Under the pieces are notes generated by a model that ran no database searches, was not told the origin of the DNA, and was given only the letters and a program-made list of their open reading frames with translations. Shown here piece by piece: positions 18,269-27,551 of a DNA stretch of 64,000 nucleotides. The stretch spans positions 186,001 to 250,000 of the forward strand of contig NZ_JAQTZS010000001.1 in NCBI RefSeq assembly GCF_028687635.1, in the 5' to 3' direction. Made by a program: the position numbers and the translations under genes. Each line of letters starts with the position of its first letter. Position 1 is the first letter of the stretch. Origin of the DNA: Malikia sp. (GTDB taxonomy: Bacteria; Pseudomonadota; Gammaproteobacteria; Burkholderiales; Burkholderiaceae_C).

Positions 18269-19189
18269 TTGAACCCATCCTTCCAGCCGGCGCTGGGCGC
18301 CGCGCAAGCGGCTGCCGGTCCGCAACATTATCCCGCCGGCGCGCTCTACGTGGTCGCCACCCCGATCGGCAACCTGGCCGACATCACGCTGCGCGCGCTG
18401 CACCTGCTCGGGCTGGTCGACGCGATCGCCTGCGAGGACACCCGCCACACCGCCAGCCTGCTGCAGGCCTACGGGTTGCACCGGCCGCTGCTGGCGCTGC
18501 ACCAGCACAACGAGGCCGAAGCGGCCATCGGCGTGGTCGAGCGGCTGCGGCGCGGCGAACGCATCGCCTATGTCAGCGACGCCGGCACGCCCGGCATCAG
18601 CGACCCTGGCGCCCGGCTCTGCGCGGCGGTGCAGGCCGCCGGGTTGCGCGCGATCCCGCTACCGGGCGCCAGCAGCGTGACGACGCTGCTGAGCGTGGCC
18701 GGACTGGCGGCGACCGAGACCGACGCGGCCTTCGAGTTCACCGGATTCCTGCCGACCAAGGGCTCGGCGCGCGCGCGGGCACTGCGCCGGCTGGCGCAGC
18801 AGCCGCACGCCTGTGTGCTGCTGGAAGCGCCGCATCGCATCCAGACCCTGGCCAAGGATCTGATCGAGCTGGGCGAGCGCAAGGTGACGCTGGGACGCGA
18901 GCTGACCAAGCAGTTCGAGCAGCTCGTCACGCTGCGCTGCGACGAGCTGGCGGACTGGCTGGTCGCCGACCCCATGCATGGCAAGGGCGAGTTCGCGCTC
19001 GCGCTGCACCCACTGGCGCGCGCCGCGGCCAGCGAGGACGGCCCGGACGCCGAGGCGCTGCGCGTGCTCAAGCTGCTGCTGGCCGAGCTGCCGCTCAAGG
19101 GCGCGGCCCGGCTGGCGGCCGAGATCACGGGTGGATCGAAAAATGCGCTCTATCAGGCCGGGCTCGCGCTCAAGCCAGACAAATATTGA
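18269..19189 (+). CDS. rsmI: 16S rRNA 2'-O-ribose C1402 methyltransferase RsmI
   Basis: Methylates the ribose of C1402 in the decoding centre of 16S rRNA. The protein of about 306 residues has LYVVATPIGNLADITLRAL (the family opening), IACEDTRHTASLL, ALHQHNE, AYVSDAGTPGISDPG (SAM/tetrapyrrole-methylase-fold glycine loop), PLPGASSVTTLLSVAGL, FTGFLPTKG, LGRELTKQFE and a C-terminal AAEITGGSKNALYQ. No ATG occurs before the conserved region. The first in-frame start is the TTG at 18269, one base from the divergent yraN start and without a clear Shine-Dalgarno. The family is certain and the start uncertain. Confidence 0.93.
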   Translation: MNPSFQPALGAAQAAAGPQHYPAGALYVVATPIGNLADITLRALHLLGLVDAIACEDTRHTASLLQAYGLHRPLLALHQHNEAEAAIGVVERLRRGERIAYVSDAGTPGISDPGARLCAAVQAAGLRAIPLPGASSVTTLLSVAGLAATETDAAFEFTGFLPTKGSARARALRRLAQQPHACVLLEAPHRIQTLAKDLIELGERKVTLGRELTKQFEQLVTLRCDELADWLVADPMHGKGEFALALHPLARAAASEDGPDAEALRVLKLLLAELPLKGAARLAAEITGGSKNALYQAGLALKPDKY

Positions 19190-19284
19190 TTTTTGTCAGC
19201 ATTCGCGCAGGCCGATCGGGCATGATGAGGTAATTGATGCACTGCAACAAAAGCATCAAGCGACATTCATCAAGGCAGCCCAGC

Positions 19285-21978
19285 ATGAGCATACGCAACC
19301 TAGACTCCCTGTTTTCCCCTCGCAGCGTCGTCGTCATCGGCGCCACCGACCGTCCCCACAGCGTGGGCGGCACGGTCTGGAACAACCTGTCGGTCGGCTA
19401 CAAGGGTGAACTCCACGCGGTCAACCCGCATCTGACCGAACTCGGTGGCAAGCCCGTCTGCGCCGACCTGCGGGCGCTGGCGACGCAGGCCGGCAAGGCG
19501 CCCGAGCTCGCGGTGATCTGCACCCCACCGGCCAGCATCGTGGGCCTGATCGCCGAGCTCGGCGCCATGGGCACGCGCGCCGCGATCGTGATCACGGCCG
19601 GACTCTCGCCCGAACAGAAGCAGGCCATGCTGGACGCGGCCCAACGCCACACGCTGCGGATACTGGGCCCCAACTCCATCGGCCTGCTGGTGCCGCACCT
19701 GGGCCTGAACGCGAGCTGCGCACCGGCCAACGCGGCGGCAGGACAGATCGCCTTCGTCTCGCAGTCGAGCGCGCTGGTCACCGGCATGCTGGACTGGGCC
19801 AACGCGCGCGGCATCGGTTTTTCGCATTTCATCTCGTTGGGCGAGCATGCCGACGTCGACTTCGGCGACATGCTGGACTACCTCGGCAGCGACGCCCGTA
19901 CGCGCGCCATCCTGCTCTACGTCGAGTCGATCGATTCGCCGCGCAAGTTCATGTCGGCCGCGCGCGCGGCGGCGCGCAACAAGCCGGTGATCCTGGTCAA
20001 GGCCGGACGCTCGGCACCGGGCCAGCAGGCGGCGGCCTCGCATACGGGCGCGCTGGCCGGCGCCGACGACGTGTTCAACGCGGCGATCTCGCGCGCGGGC
20101 ATGCTGCGCGTGCACACGCTGTTCCAGCTCTTCACCGCGGCGGAGCTGCTGGCGCGCTTCCGCGACAACCGCAGCGGGCGGCTGATCGTGCTGAGCAACG
20201 GCGGCGGCACCGGCGTGATGGCGGCCGATGCCGCCGCCTATTCCGGCGTCGAGCTGAGCACGCTGAGCCCGGCCATGCTGGAGCAACTCGATGCCGTGCT
20301 GCCAGCCAACTGGTCACACGGCAACCCGGTCAACATCATCGGCGACGCACCGGCGCAGCGCTATGTCGATGCCCTGAAGATCCTGCTGCAAGACCGCGAG
20401 AGCGCGGTGCTGTTCGTGCAGGCGCCAAGCGCGATCGTGCCCAGCCTGGAGATCGCGCAGGCGCTGCTGCCGCTGGCGCAGCAGCGCCCACCCCGGCTGC
20501 TGGGCTGCTGGCTCGGACAGGACAACGTCGCCGAGGCGCGCCAGCTGTTCCGCCAGGCCGGCGTGCCCGACTACGACACGCCCGAGCAGGCGGTGGTGGC
20601 CTTCTCCTTCCTGCGCACCTACCAGCGGCACCAGGCCGAGCTGATGGAGACGCCCATGGCCGACCCGCTGGGCAGCCAGCCCGACCTGGCGCGCATGCGC
20701 GAACTGGTCGACTTCGTGCTGGCCGACGGGCGCGACGTGCTGACCGAGCCCGAGGCCAAGGAGCTGCTGCGTCTGGCCGGCGTGCCGGTCACGCCCACGC
20801 GCGTGGTGCCTCCGACGCCCGAAGCGGCGGTCTACGCCGCCGAAACGGTGGGCTATCCGGTGGTGATCAAGATCCTGTCGCAGGACATCGTGCACAAGTC
20901 CGATGTCGGTGGCGTTCGGCTCAACCTGCACGACGGGACCGAGGTCCTCACCGCGGCACAGTCCATGCTGCAACGGGTCGCCGAGCGCCAGCCCGATGCC
21001 CGCATCGAGGGCTTCACGGTCCAGCCCATGGTGCGGCGCTCGCATTCGCACGAGGTGATCATCGGCGCCAGCGTCGACCCGATGTTCGGCCCGGTCATCC
21101 TGTTCGGCGCCGGCGGCGTCTCGGTCGAGGTGGTGGGCGATCACGCGGTCGCGCTGCCGCCCCTCAACACCTCGCTGGCCAGCTCGCTGATCGGACGCAC
21201 CCGCATCTCCAAGCTGCTGCAAGGCTACCGCGAGGTGCCGGCGGCCGACCACGACGCCATCGTCCATGTGCTGCTCGCGGTCTCGCAACTGCTGTCCGAC
21301 ATTCCCGAGATCGCCGAACTCGACCTCAACCCGCTGGTCGTCAACCATGAAGGGGCGCTCGCGCTCGACGCGCGCGTGCGCCTGAGCCGAGCCAAGCCGG
21401 CCGGCGCGTCCAACTTCGCGATCCGGGCCTACCCGCGTCACCTGATCGAGACCGTGCCGTGGAAGGATGGCGGCACGCTGACGCTGCGACCGATCCGGCC
21501 CGAGGACGAGGCCAGGCACCTGGACTTCTTCCACAAGCTCGACCCCGAGGACGTGCGCATGCGCATGTTCAGCTCCCGGCGCAGCCTGGAGCACAGCGAG
21601 CTCGCGCGCATGACCCAGATCGACTACGAGCGCGAGATGGCCTTCCTCGCCACCGTCACCAACGCCGACGGCAGCGAGGAAACGATAGGCTCGGTGCGCG
21701 GCATCAGCGACCCCAACAACGACGAGGCCGAGTTCGCCGTCATCATCCGGTCCGACATGAAGGGCAAGCGCCTGGGCTGGCTGCTGATGGACAAGCTGAT
21801 CCGCTACCTGCGCGCCAACGGCACGCAGCGCGTGGTCGGCACCATCCTGAAGGAGAACAACGGCATGCTGGATCTGGCGCGTGGCCTGGGCTTCACGATC
21901 AAGCGCCACCCGGAAGATCCGGACCTGCGCTGGGCCGAGCTGCCGCTGCGGGAAGCGGCAGCGCCGGCATCGGCCTGA
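19285..21978 (+). CDS. Bifunctional acyl-CoA synthetase-like / GNAT protein acetyltransferase (Pat/PatZ type)
   Basis: An 897-residue protein with the Pat/YfiQ architecture. An N-terminal CoA-binding domain (FSPRSVVVIGATDRPHSVGG) is followed by succinyl-CoA-ligase-like domains (ILGPNSIGLL, FVSQSSALVTGMLDWA, LVKAGRS..AASHTGALAGAD), an ATP-grasp-like region (about residues 480-690; YPVVIKILSQDIVHKSDVGGV) and a C-terminal GNAT domain (about 730-880; LTLRPIRPEDEARH, IRSDMKGKRLGWLLM). Such enzymes acetylate lysines of acetyl-CoA synthetase and other proteins. The synthetase part is usually non-catalytic and senses acetyl-CoA. The ATG at 19285 has AAGG eight bases upstream. The candidate upstream starts at 19234/19237 lack family sequence. 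Confidence 0.9.
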   Translation: MSIRNLDSLFSPRSVVVIGATDRPHSVGGTVWNNLSVGYKGELHAVNPHLTELGGKPVCADLRALATQAGKAPELAVICTPPASIVGLIAELGAMGTRAAIVITAGLSPEQKQAMLDAAQRHTLRILGPNSIGLLVPHLGLNASCAPANAAAGQIAFVSQSSALVTGMLDWANARGIGFSHFISLGEHADVDFGDMLDYLGSDARTRAILLYVESIDSPRKFMSAARAAARNKPVILVKAGRSAPGQQAAASHTGALAGADDVFNAAISRAGMLRVHTLFQLFTAAELLARFRDNRSGRLIVLSNGGGTGVMAADAAAYSGVELSTLSPAMLEQLDAVLPANWSHGNPVNIIGDAPAQRYVDALKILLQDRESAVLFVQAPSAIVPSLEIAQALLPLAQQRPPRLLGCWLGQDNVAEARQLFRQAGVPDYDTPEQAVVAFSFLRTYQRHQAELMETPMADPLGSQPDLARMRELVDFVLADGRDVLTEPEAKELLRLAGVPVTPTRVVPPTPEAAVYAAETVGYPVVIKILSQDIVHKSDVGGVRLNLHDGTEVLTAAQSMLQRVAERQPDARIEGFTVQPMVRRSHSHEVIIGASVDPMFGPVILFGAGGVSVEVVGDHAVALPPLNTSLASSLIGRTRISKLLQGYREVPAADHDAIVHVLLAVSQLLSDIPEIAELDLNPLVVNHEGALALDARVRLSRAKPAGASNFAIRAYPRHLIETVPWKDGGTLTLRPIRPEDEARHLDFFHKLDPEDVRMRMFSSRRSLEHSELARMTQIDYEREMAFLATVTNADGSEETIGSVRGISDPNNDEAEFAVIIRSDMKGKRLGWLLMDKLIRYLRANGTQRVVGTILKENNGMLDLARGLGFTIKRHPEDPDLRWAELPLREAAAPASA

Positions 21979-22031
21979 AGCGAGCCGGCATAATTTGGTC
22001 TGAACCCCTCACCCCACAAGCAGGAATTTCC

Positions 22032-22883
22032 ATGAGCAGCATCAAGACAGTCGGCATCGTAGGCGCCGGCACCATGGGCAACGGCATCGCGCAAGCCTGT
22101 GCCGTCAACGGCATCCGCGCCGTGATGGTCGACATCAACGAGGCCTCGGTGCAAAAAGGCGTCGCGACGATCGCGTCCAGCCTGGAGCGCCTGGTCAAGA
22201 AGGACAAGCTGAGCGCGGCCGACCGTGACGCGGCGCTGGCGCTGGTGCAGGGCTCGACGAACTACGAGGACCTCAAGGGCGCCGACCTGGTGATCGAGGC
22301 GGCGACCGAGAACCTGGAGCTCAAGATCAGGATCCTGCGCCAGCTCGACGGCCTGCTGCCGGCCGAGACGCTGATCGCGACCAACACCAGCTCGATCAGC
22401 ATCACCCAGCTCGCGGCCGTGACCGCGCGGGCCGAGCGCTTCATCGGCATGCATTTCTTCAACCCGGTGCCGCTGATGGCGCTGGTCGAGGTCATCCGCG
22501 GCCTGCAGACCAGCGACGCGACGCATGACGCCGTGCGCGAGCTGGCGCTGCGGCTGGGCAAGACGCCGGTCAGCGTGAAGAACGCGCCGGGCTTCGTCGT
22601 CAACCGCATCCTGGTGCCGATGATCAACGAGGCCTTCTTCGTGCTGGCCGAGGGCGTCGCCTCGGCCGAGGATATCGACGCCGGCATGAAGCTGGGCTGC
22701 AACCACCCGATCGGCCCGCTGGCGCTGGCCGACATGATCGGCCTGGACACCTGCCTGGCGATCATGAACGTCTACTTCGACGAGTACCAGGACAGCAAGT
22801 ACCGCGCCGCGCCGCTGCTGAAGGAGATGGTGGTGGCCGGCCGCCTGGGTCGCAAGAGCGGCCGTGGCGTCTACGCTTACTGA
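22032..22883 (+). CDS. 3-hydroxybutyryl-CoA dehydrogenase (HBD/PaaH type)
   Basis: A 283-residue NAD(P)-dependent 3-hydroxyacyl-CoA dehydrogenase. Rossmann motif VGIVGAGTMGNGIAQACA lies at the N-terminus. The catalytic-site sequences are TNTSSISITQLA, GMHFFNPVPLMALVEVI (active-site His and Asn) and VKNAPGFVVNRILVPMINEA. The C-terminal dimer domain includes MKLGCNHPIGPLALADMIGLD and ends GRGVYAY. Members interconvert acetoacetyl-CoA and 3-hydroxybutyryl-CoA in fatty-acid, phenylacetate or PHB metabolism. The pathway cannot be assigned from neighbours. CAGGAA lies upstream of the ATG. It starts 53 bases after the Pat-like gene. Its last base is the first of slyX (TGATG overlap). Confidence 0.94.
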   Translation: MSSIKTVGIVGAGTMGNGIAQACAVNGIRAVMVDINEASVQKGVATIASSLERLVKKDKLSAADRDAALALVQGSTNYEDLKGADLVIEAATENLELKIRILRQLDGLLPAETLIATNTSSISITQLAAVTARAERFIGMHFFNPVPLMALVEVIRGLQTSDATHDAVRELALRLGKTPVSVKNAPGFVVNRILVPMINEAFFVLAEGVASAEDIDAGMKLGCNHPIGPLALADMIGLDTCLAIMNVYFDEYQDSKYRAAPLLKEMVVAGRLGRKSGRGVYAY

Positions 22884-23101
22884 TGGCGGCTGATCCGCAC
22901 ACCGAGGGCCGGCTGACCGAGCTTGAGATCAAGGCGAGCTTCGCCGACGATCTGCTCGACGAGCTCAACCAGCAGGTCTGGCGCCAGCGGCAGCAGATCG
23001 CCCAGCTGCAGCTTGAGCTCGCCGCGCTGCGCGACCAGTTGCGCGACAACGGGGCGTCGACTTTCCGCAGCCTGCGCGACGAACTGCCGCCGCACTACTG
23101 A
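22883..23101 (+). CDS. slyX: SlyX family protein
   Basis: A 72-residue coiled-coil protein. The central part is heptad-like, LNQQVWRQRQQIAQLQLELAALRDQL, and it ends in the family's hallmark PPHY. SlyX proteins are small, widespread and of unknown function. The ATG shares its A with the last base of the upstream dehydrogenase stop (TGATG), pointing to translational coupling. Followed 12 bases later by a cysteine-rich small protein. Confidence 0.9.
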   Translation: MAADPHTEGRLTELEIKASFADDLLDELNQQVWRQRQQIAQLQLELAALRDQLRDNGASTFRSLRDELPPHY

Positions 23102-23113
23102 AGACCGGACCGC

Positions 23114-23365
23114 ATGAGCCACTACACCATCGCCCACCTGGGCGCCCTGCCCATCACTGACCTGGCTTGCGCGCAGGCAGCGGTGACGATGGGGCGCGAA
23201 CTGGCGGCCCGCTCCGGCATCAGCCTGCGCGAGCCGCCGCCCGAGCCGACCAGCTGCTGCGGTCGCGGCTGCAACGGCTGCGTCTGGGAGGGCTACTTCT
23301 CGGCCCTGGCCTACTGGCGCGACGAGGCCCTGCTGGAGCTGTCCGACCCGGACGGCGGCGCCTGA
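23114..23365 (+). CDS. Small oxidoreductase-like domain protein (PF09791-like)
   Basis: An 83-residue protein whose centre reads PPPEPTSCCGRGCNGCVWEGYF, the cysteine-rich signature of the oxidoreductase-like N-terminal domain also found in eukaryotic mitochondrial proteins. Four cysteines in CC-x3-C-x2-C spacing suggest metal or redox chemistry, but no activity is established for bacterial members. The N-terminal half is an Ala-rich helix. Lies in a close-packed run with slyX. The two may be co-transcribed, while lapG begins 64 bases later. Confidence 0.75.
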   Translation: MSHYTIAHLGALPITDLACAQAAVTMGRELAARSGISLREPPPEPTSCCGRGCNGCVWEGYFSALAYWRDEALLELSDPDGGA

Positions 23366-23429
23366 CCCGACCCGATATCCCGGACCGAAAAAGCTGTTTT
23401 CCCTCAAAGGCGGCTACGATGATGACGCC

Positions 23430-24104
23430 ATGCGCCCGATCGCCTTCATTTTCCCGAGCGGCCGGCAGGCCCTGCGCAGCGTTCTGGCCTGGCTGGGCGG
23501 ATGGCTGCTGTGCGCGGCGATGGCCCAGACTGGCCTGGAGCACTACGGTGAATCCGGCAACGAAACGGTGACGGCTTGGCGGCGCCTGCTCGAAGAATCG
23601 CGGCCACTGCCCATGGATGAGCAGCTCCAGGCCGTCAACCAGTTCTTCAACCGCCGCCTGCGCTTCACGACCGACCAGGCCGCCTGGGGCGTATCGGACT
23701 ACTGGGCCACGCCGATCGAGTTCATGCGGCGATCCCAGGGCGACTGCGAGGAATTCGCGATCGCCAAATATGTCTCGCTGCTGATGCTGGGTGTACCGTC
23801 CGAGAGGCTGCGCCTGATCTATGTGCGGGCACGCTTGGGCAGTGCCGCCAGCGGCAACAGCGAGGCGCACATGGTGCTGGGCTATTACGCCGACCCCACC
23901 GGCGAACCCCTGCTCCTGGACAACCTGGTCAACGGCATCAGGCCCGCCGCCTCCCGACCCGACCTGACTCCCGTCTTCAGCTTCAACACCCAGGGCCTCT
24001 GGGTGCCGGGCAGCGAGAAACCAGCCGCAGCGGACCCGACGGCACGCCTGTCGCGCTGGCGCGACCTGCTCAGCAGAATGAAGACAGAAGGCGTAAAGTT
24101 ATGA
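23430..24104 (+). CDS. lapG: Periplasmic adhesin-cleaving cysteine protease LapG
   Basis: A transglutaminase-like cysteine protease of the BTLCP family, 224 residues, with an N-terminal signal/transmembrane segment (about residues 15-32). The catalytic triad is visible: Cys106 in SQGDCEEFAIAKY, His147 in EAHMVLGYY and Asp164 in LLLDNL. In Pseudomonas, LapG clips the N-terminus of the surface adhesin LapA and releases biofilms unless held by LapD when c-di-GMP is high. The next gene is lapD, as expected. No LapA-like adhesin or type I secretion genes lie in the window, so the substrate is encoded elsewhere. Confidence 0.92.
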   Translation: MRPIAFIFPSGRQALRSVLAWLGGWLLCAAMAQTGLEHYGESGNETVTAWRRLLEESRPLPMDEQLQAVNQFFNRRLRFTTDQAAWGVSDYWATPIEFMRRSQGDCEEFAIAKYVSLLMLGVPSERLRLIYVRARLGSAASGNSEAHMVLGYYADPTGEPLLLDNLVNGIRPAASRPDLTPVFSFNTQGLWVPGSEKPAAADPTARLSRWRDLLSRMKTEGVKL

Positions 24105-24130
24105 AAAAAGCAACCCAGGAAGGGGGCGGC

Positions 24131-26053
24131 ATGACACTTGTCAAGCAGATCTGGCTGGCCATTGCATTGATCATGGCAGCGGCCTTCGGCACCAGCCTGG
24201 CGGTCAACCTGTACTCGACACGCCACTACCTGGAGCAGCAACTGCAGGTCAAGAACCTCGACAATGCGACCTCGATCGCGCTATCGCTGAGCCAGATGAA
24301 CAAGGATCCGACGACGGTGGGGCTGCTGCTGGCCGCGCAGTTCGACCTCGGCCACTACCGCTTCATCCGCATTACCTCGCCGAATGGCCAGAAACTGTTC
24401 GAACAGACCTACAGCGGCGACTTCGGTGACGTACCCCCATGGTTCACCAGGCTGTTTCCGATCCACACCGAGCCCGGCCAGGCGCTGATCCAGGACGGCT
24501 GGAAACAGTACGGCACGCTGACGCTCGCCAGCCATGACCAGTACGCCTACCAGAGCCTGTGGGACGGCATGCTGGAACTGCTGCGCTGGTTCGTGCTGGG
24601 TTGTCTGGTCGCCGGGGGCATCGGCACCTGGCTCGTGCGCTGGTTCACAAGACCGCTGCTTGAAGTGGTGGCACAGGCGCAGGCACTGGCCGAGCGACGC
24701 TTCCAGACGGTGAAAGAGCCGCGCACCTCCGAGCTGCGCGCCGTCACCCGAGCCATGAACGACATGGTGGGCCGCATCAAGGCGATGTTCACCGAGGAAG
24801 CGCAGCGACTTGAGGTGCTGCGCGACCGGGTCAACCACGATGCCGTCACCGGACTGTCCAACCGCGACCATTTCCTGTCGCAGCTGCGTGAGGTCCTGGG
24901 TGGCGAGCAGCACGGCTCCTCCGGCAGCCTGATCATGCTGCGGCTGGCGGATCTCAACGCACTCAACAAGCAGCTGGGCCACCAGCGCGCCGACCAGCTG
25001 CTCAAGTCGCTGGGCGAACTGCTGCAGGCCGACACCCAGGAAGGTCAGCGCGCCGGCCGGCTCAAGGGTGGCAAGTTCGCGCTCATCTGTCCGACCCAGG
25101 ACTCTGCCGCCGCAGCGCAGGCCCTGCACGCAAGGCTGCTGCGCGACTGGCTGCCGCAATGGCAGTCTGAATGGCACGACCTGTTCCACCTCGCCGCGGT
25201 GCATTACGAGCGCCACCAGGGCCTGGCCGACCTGCTGACGCGGGCCGACCAGGCCCTGGCGCGGGCTCAGGCCAAGGGGCGCAACAACTGGTATGCGCCC
25301 GAGGCCAGCAGGACCCGGATCGCCATTCCAGCCGAACAATGGCGCGTCCTGCTGACCGAGGCGATGGCTCAGACCGACCGCCTGAGCCTGGCCCTGTTCC
25401 CGGTGCTCTCATGTCGGGACGGGTGGCTGCTGCACCACGAGGGGGCACTGCGCCTGCAGACGGACGTTGCCAGCGCGCCGCTGTCGGCTGGCGACTTCAT
25501 GTGGATGGCGGCCAAGCTCAACCTGACCGCGCCGATCGACCTCGGCGTGGTGAAGCTGGCCATCAGGGGCCTGCGCGAACGCAGCGGCAAGGTGGCGATC
25601 AACCTGTCGGCCGACACGATTGCCGACTTTGGTTTTCGCAACCAACTGACCGAACTGCTGCAGGCCAATCCGGCGCTTTGTTCCAGGCTGCTGTTCGAAG
25701 TGCCGGAATACGGCGTCTCGCGTCATTTCGAAGCCTTCCAGAGCCTGTCGCACCGGCTCAAGTCACTGGGCTGCCAGGTCGGCATCGAATATTTCGGCAA
25801 GCGCTTCGTCGAGAGCGACAAGCTCGCCAGCCTGGGACTGGACTACATCAAGGTGGATCCGGGCTATGTGCGGGGCATCGGCGGCAACGCCGGCAACCAG
25901 GAGTTCCTGACCGGTCTGTGCACGATGGCACAGACACTGGGCATGGCCGTCATCGCGGTCGGCGTCGAGCACGCGGAGGACCTGGCGCTGCTGAGCCGGC
26001 TGGGCTTCGACGGCGCGACCGGACCGGGCGTCCAGTGGAACGAACGGTCCTGA
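24131..26053 (+). CDS. lapD: c-di-GMP receptor LapD (degenerate GGDEF-EAL)
   Basis: A 640-residue inner-membrane c-di-GMP receptor. TM1 (about 7-26) precedes a periplasmic LapD/MoxY-type domain containing GDFGDVPPWFTRLFPI. TM2 (about 150-170) leads to HAMP, then a GGDEF domain whose signature is degenerate (RLKGGKFAL, about 310-318). The EAL domain also lacks the catalytic motif (HHEGALRL where EAL is expected) but keeps FEVPEYG and an IKVDPGYVRG segment. This is a receptor rather than an enzyme and matches LapD, which sequesters LapG when c-di-GMP binds the EAL domain. The ATG at 24131 is chosen for its purine-rich GGAAGGGGGCGGC leader and LapD-like MTLVKQIWLAI start. An ATG at 24101 is in frame. 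Confidence 0.92.
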   Translation: MTLVKQIWLAIALIMAAAFGTSLAVNLYSTRHYLEQQLQVKNLDNATSIALSLSQMNKDPTTVGLLLAAQFDLGHYRFIRITSPNGQKLFEQTYSGDFGDVPPWFTRLFPIHTEPGQALIQDGWKQYGTLTLASHDQYAYQSLWDGMLELLRWFVLGCLVAGGIGTWLVRWFTRPLLEVVAQAQALAERRFQTVKEPRTSELRAVTRAMNDMVGRIKAMFTEEAQRLEVLRDRVNHDAVTGLSNRDHFLSQLREVLGGEQHGSSGSLIMLRLADLNALNKQLGHQRADQLLKSLGELLQADTQEGQRAGRLKGGKFALICPTQDSAAAAQALHARLLRDWLPQWQSEWHDLFHLAAVHYERHQGLADLLTRADQALARAQAKGRNNWYAPEASRTRIAIPAEQWRVLLTEAMAQTDRLSLALFPVLSCRDGWLLHHEGALRLQTDVASAPLSAGDFMWMAAKLNLTAPIDLGVVKLAIRGLRERSGKVAINLSADTIADFGFRNQLTELLQANPALCSRLLFEVPEYGVSRHFEAFQSLSHRLKSLGCQVGIEYFGKRFVESDKLASLGLDYIKVDPGYVRGIGGNAGNQEFLTGLCTMAQTLGMAVIAVGVEHAEDLALLSRLGFDGATGPGVQWNERS

Positions 26054-26126
26054 GCCGCAAAACGCCCCGCCAGCCGTCGGATAATGACGAGATGGCGCCT
26101 GGGAGGCGCGATTACGGAGTTTTCTG

Positions 26127-27527
26127 ATGAGCTTTCCCGTGGATGTGGTGATCATGGCGGCCGGCAAGGGCACGCGCATGAAGAGCAAGAACCCCAAGGT
26201 GTTGCAGCGCCTGGCCGGACGCGCCCTGTCGGCGCATGTGATCGCCTGCGCGCAGCGCCTGGGCGCGCGCCAGGCGGTGGTGATCACCGGCCACGGCGCA
26301 GAACAGGTCGAGGCCGCGCTCAGCCCGCTGGCCAGCGCGGCGCTGGCACTCGACTTCGTGCGCCAGGAGCCGCAGCTCGGCACCGGCCACGCGGTGCAGC
26401 AGGCGCTGCCGGTGCTGGCCGATGACGGCATCACCCTGGTGCTGTCGGGCGATGTACCGCTGACCCGGCCCGAGACGCTGGAGGCGCTGCTGCAGGTCTG
26501 TGGCGGCGAACACCTGGCGCTGCTGACGCTGGAGATGGCGGACCCGACCGGCTACGGCCGCATCGTGCGCAATGCGATCGGCGACGTGCAGGCCATCGTC
26601 GAGCACAAGGACGCCAGCGACGAGCAGCATCGCATCACCGAGATCTACAGCGGCATCATGGCGCTGCCGACCCGATTGCTGCGCGGCTGGCTGGCGCGAC
26701 TGGACAACCACAACGCGCAGAACGAGTACTACCTGACCGACATCGTGAAGTTCGCGGTCGCCGACGGCGCGCGCGTGCTCGGACACCGCATCACCGACGC
26801 GGTGCAGGTCGCCGGCGTCAACAGCCCGGCCCAGCTGGCCGAGCTTGAGCGCGCCTTCCAGCGCCGCCAGGCCGACGAGCTGATGGTCGCGGGCGTGCGC
26901 CTGGCCGACCCGGCGCGCTTCGACCTGCGCGGCGAACTGGTCTGCGGCCAGGACGTCGAGATCGACGTCAACTGCGTCTTCGAGGGCCGGGTCGAGCTCG
27001 GCGAGGGCGTGCGCATCGGCGCCAACTGCGTGATCGCCAACGCGAGGATCGGCGCCGGCGCGGTGATCCACCCGTTCACGCATATCGACGGCGAGCAGGC
27101 CGGCGTGAGCGTCGGCGCTGGCGCGCTGATCGGCCCGTTCGCGCGGCTGCGCCCCGGCGCGCAACTGGGACGCGAGGTGCATATCGGCAACTTCGTCGAG
27201 GTCAAGAACTCGACCCTGGCCGATGGCGCCAAGGCCAACCACCTGGCCTACCTGGGCGATGCCGACGTGGGCGAGCGCGTCAACTACGGCGCCGGCAGCA
27301 TCACGGCCAACTACGACGGCGCCAACAAGCACCGCACCGTGATCGAGGCCGATGTCCATGTCGGCAGCAACTGCGTGCTGGTCGCGCCCGTCACGATCGG
27401 TGCCGGCGGCACGGTCGGCGGCGGCTCGACCGTGACCAAGGACACGCCGGCCGGCGCGCTGACGGTGGCGCGCGGCAAGCAGTTCAGCATCGCGAACTGG
27501 AAGCGCCCGAGCAAGCAGAAGGGCTGA
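26127..27527 (+). CDS. glmU: Bifunctional N-acetylglucosamine-1-phosphate uridyltransferase / glucosamine-1-phosphate acetyltransferase GlmU
   Basis: Makes UDP-GlcNAc for peptidoglycan and lipopolysaccharide. The 466-residue protein has the N-terminal nucleotidyltransferase (IMAAGKGTRMKSKNPKVLQ, QLGTGHAVQQALP, VLSGDVPLTRPETL, GYGRIVRN, NEYYLTDI) and a C-terminal left-handed beta-helix acetyltransferase (about residue 255 on: hexapeptide repeats, GPFARLRPGAQLG, HIGNFVEVKNS, NYDGANKHRT, AGSSVT-like GGGSTVTKD). GlmS, which starts the same pathway, is 1.2 kb downstream, separated by two minus-strand genes. The ATG at 26127 matches the usual start. Confidence 0.97.
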   Translation: MSFPVDVVIMAAGKGTRMKSKNPKVLQRLAGRALSAHVIACAQRLGARQAVVITGHGAEQVEAALSPLASAALALDFVRQEPQLGTGHAVQQALPVLADDGITLVLSGDVPLTRPETLEALLQVCGGEHLALLTLEMADPTGYGRIVRNAIGDVQAIVEHKDASDEQHRITEIYSGIMALPTRLLRGWLARLDNHNAQNEYYLTDIVKFAVADGARVLGHRITDAVQVAGVNSPAQLAELERAFQRRQADELMVAGVRLADPARFDLRGELVCGQDVEIDVNCVFEGRVELGEGVRIGANCVIANARIGAGAVIHPFTHIDGEQAGVSVGAGALIGPFARLRPGAQLGREVHIGNFVEVKNSTLADGAKANHLAYLGDADVGERVNYGAGSITANYDGANKHRTVIEADVHVGSNCVLVAPVTIGAGGTVGGGSTVTKDTPAGALTVARGKQFSIANWKRPSKQKG

Positions 27528-27551
27528 AGCAGCCCGGGAGTCACTGGGGCC

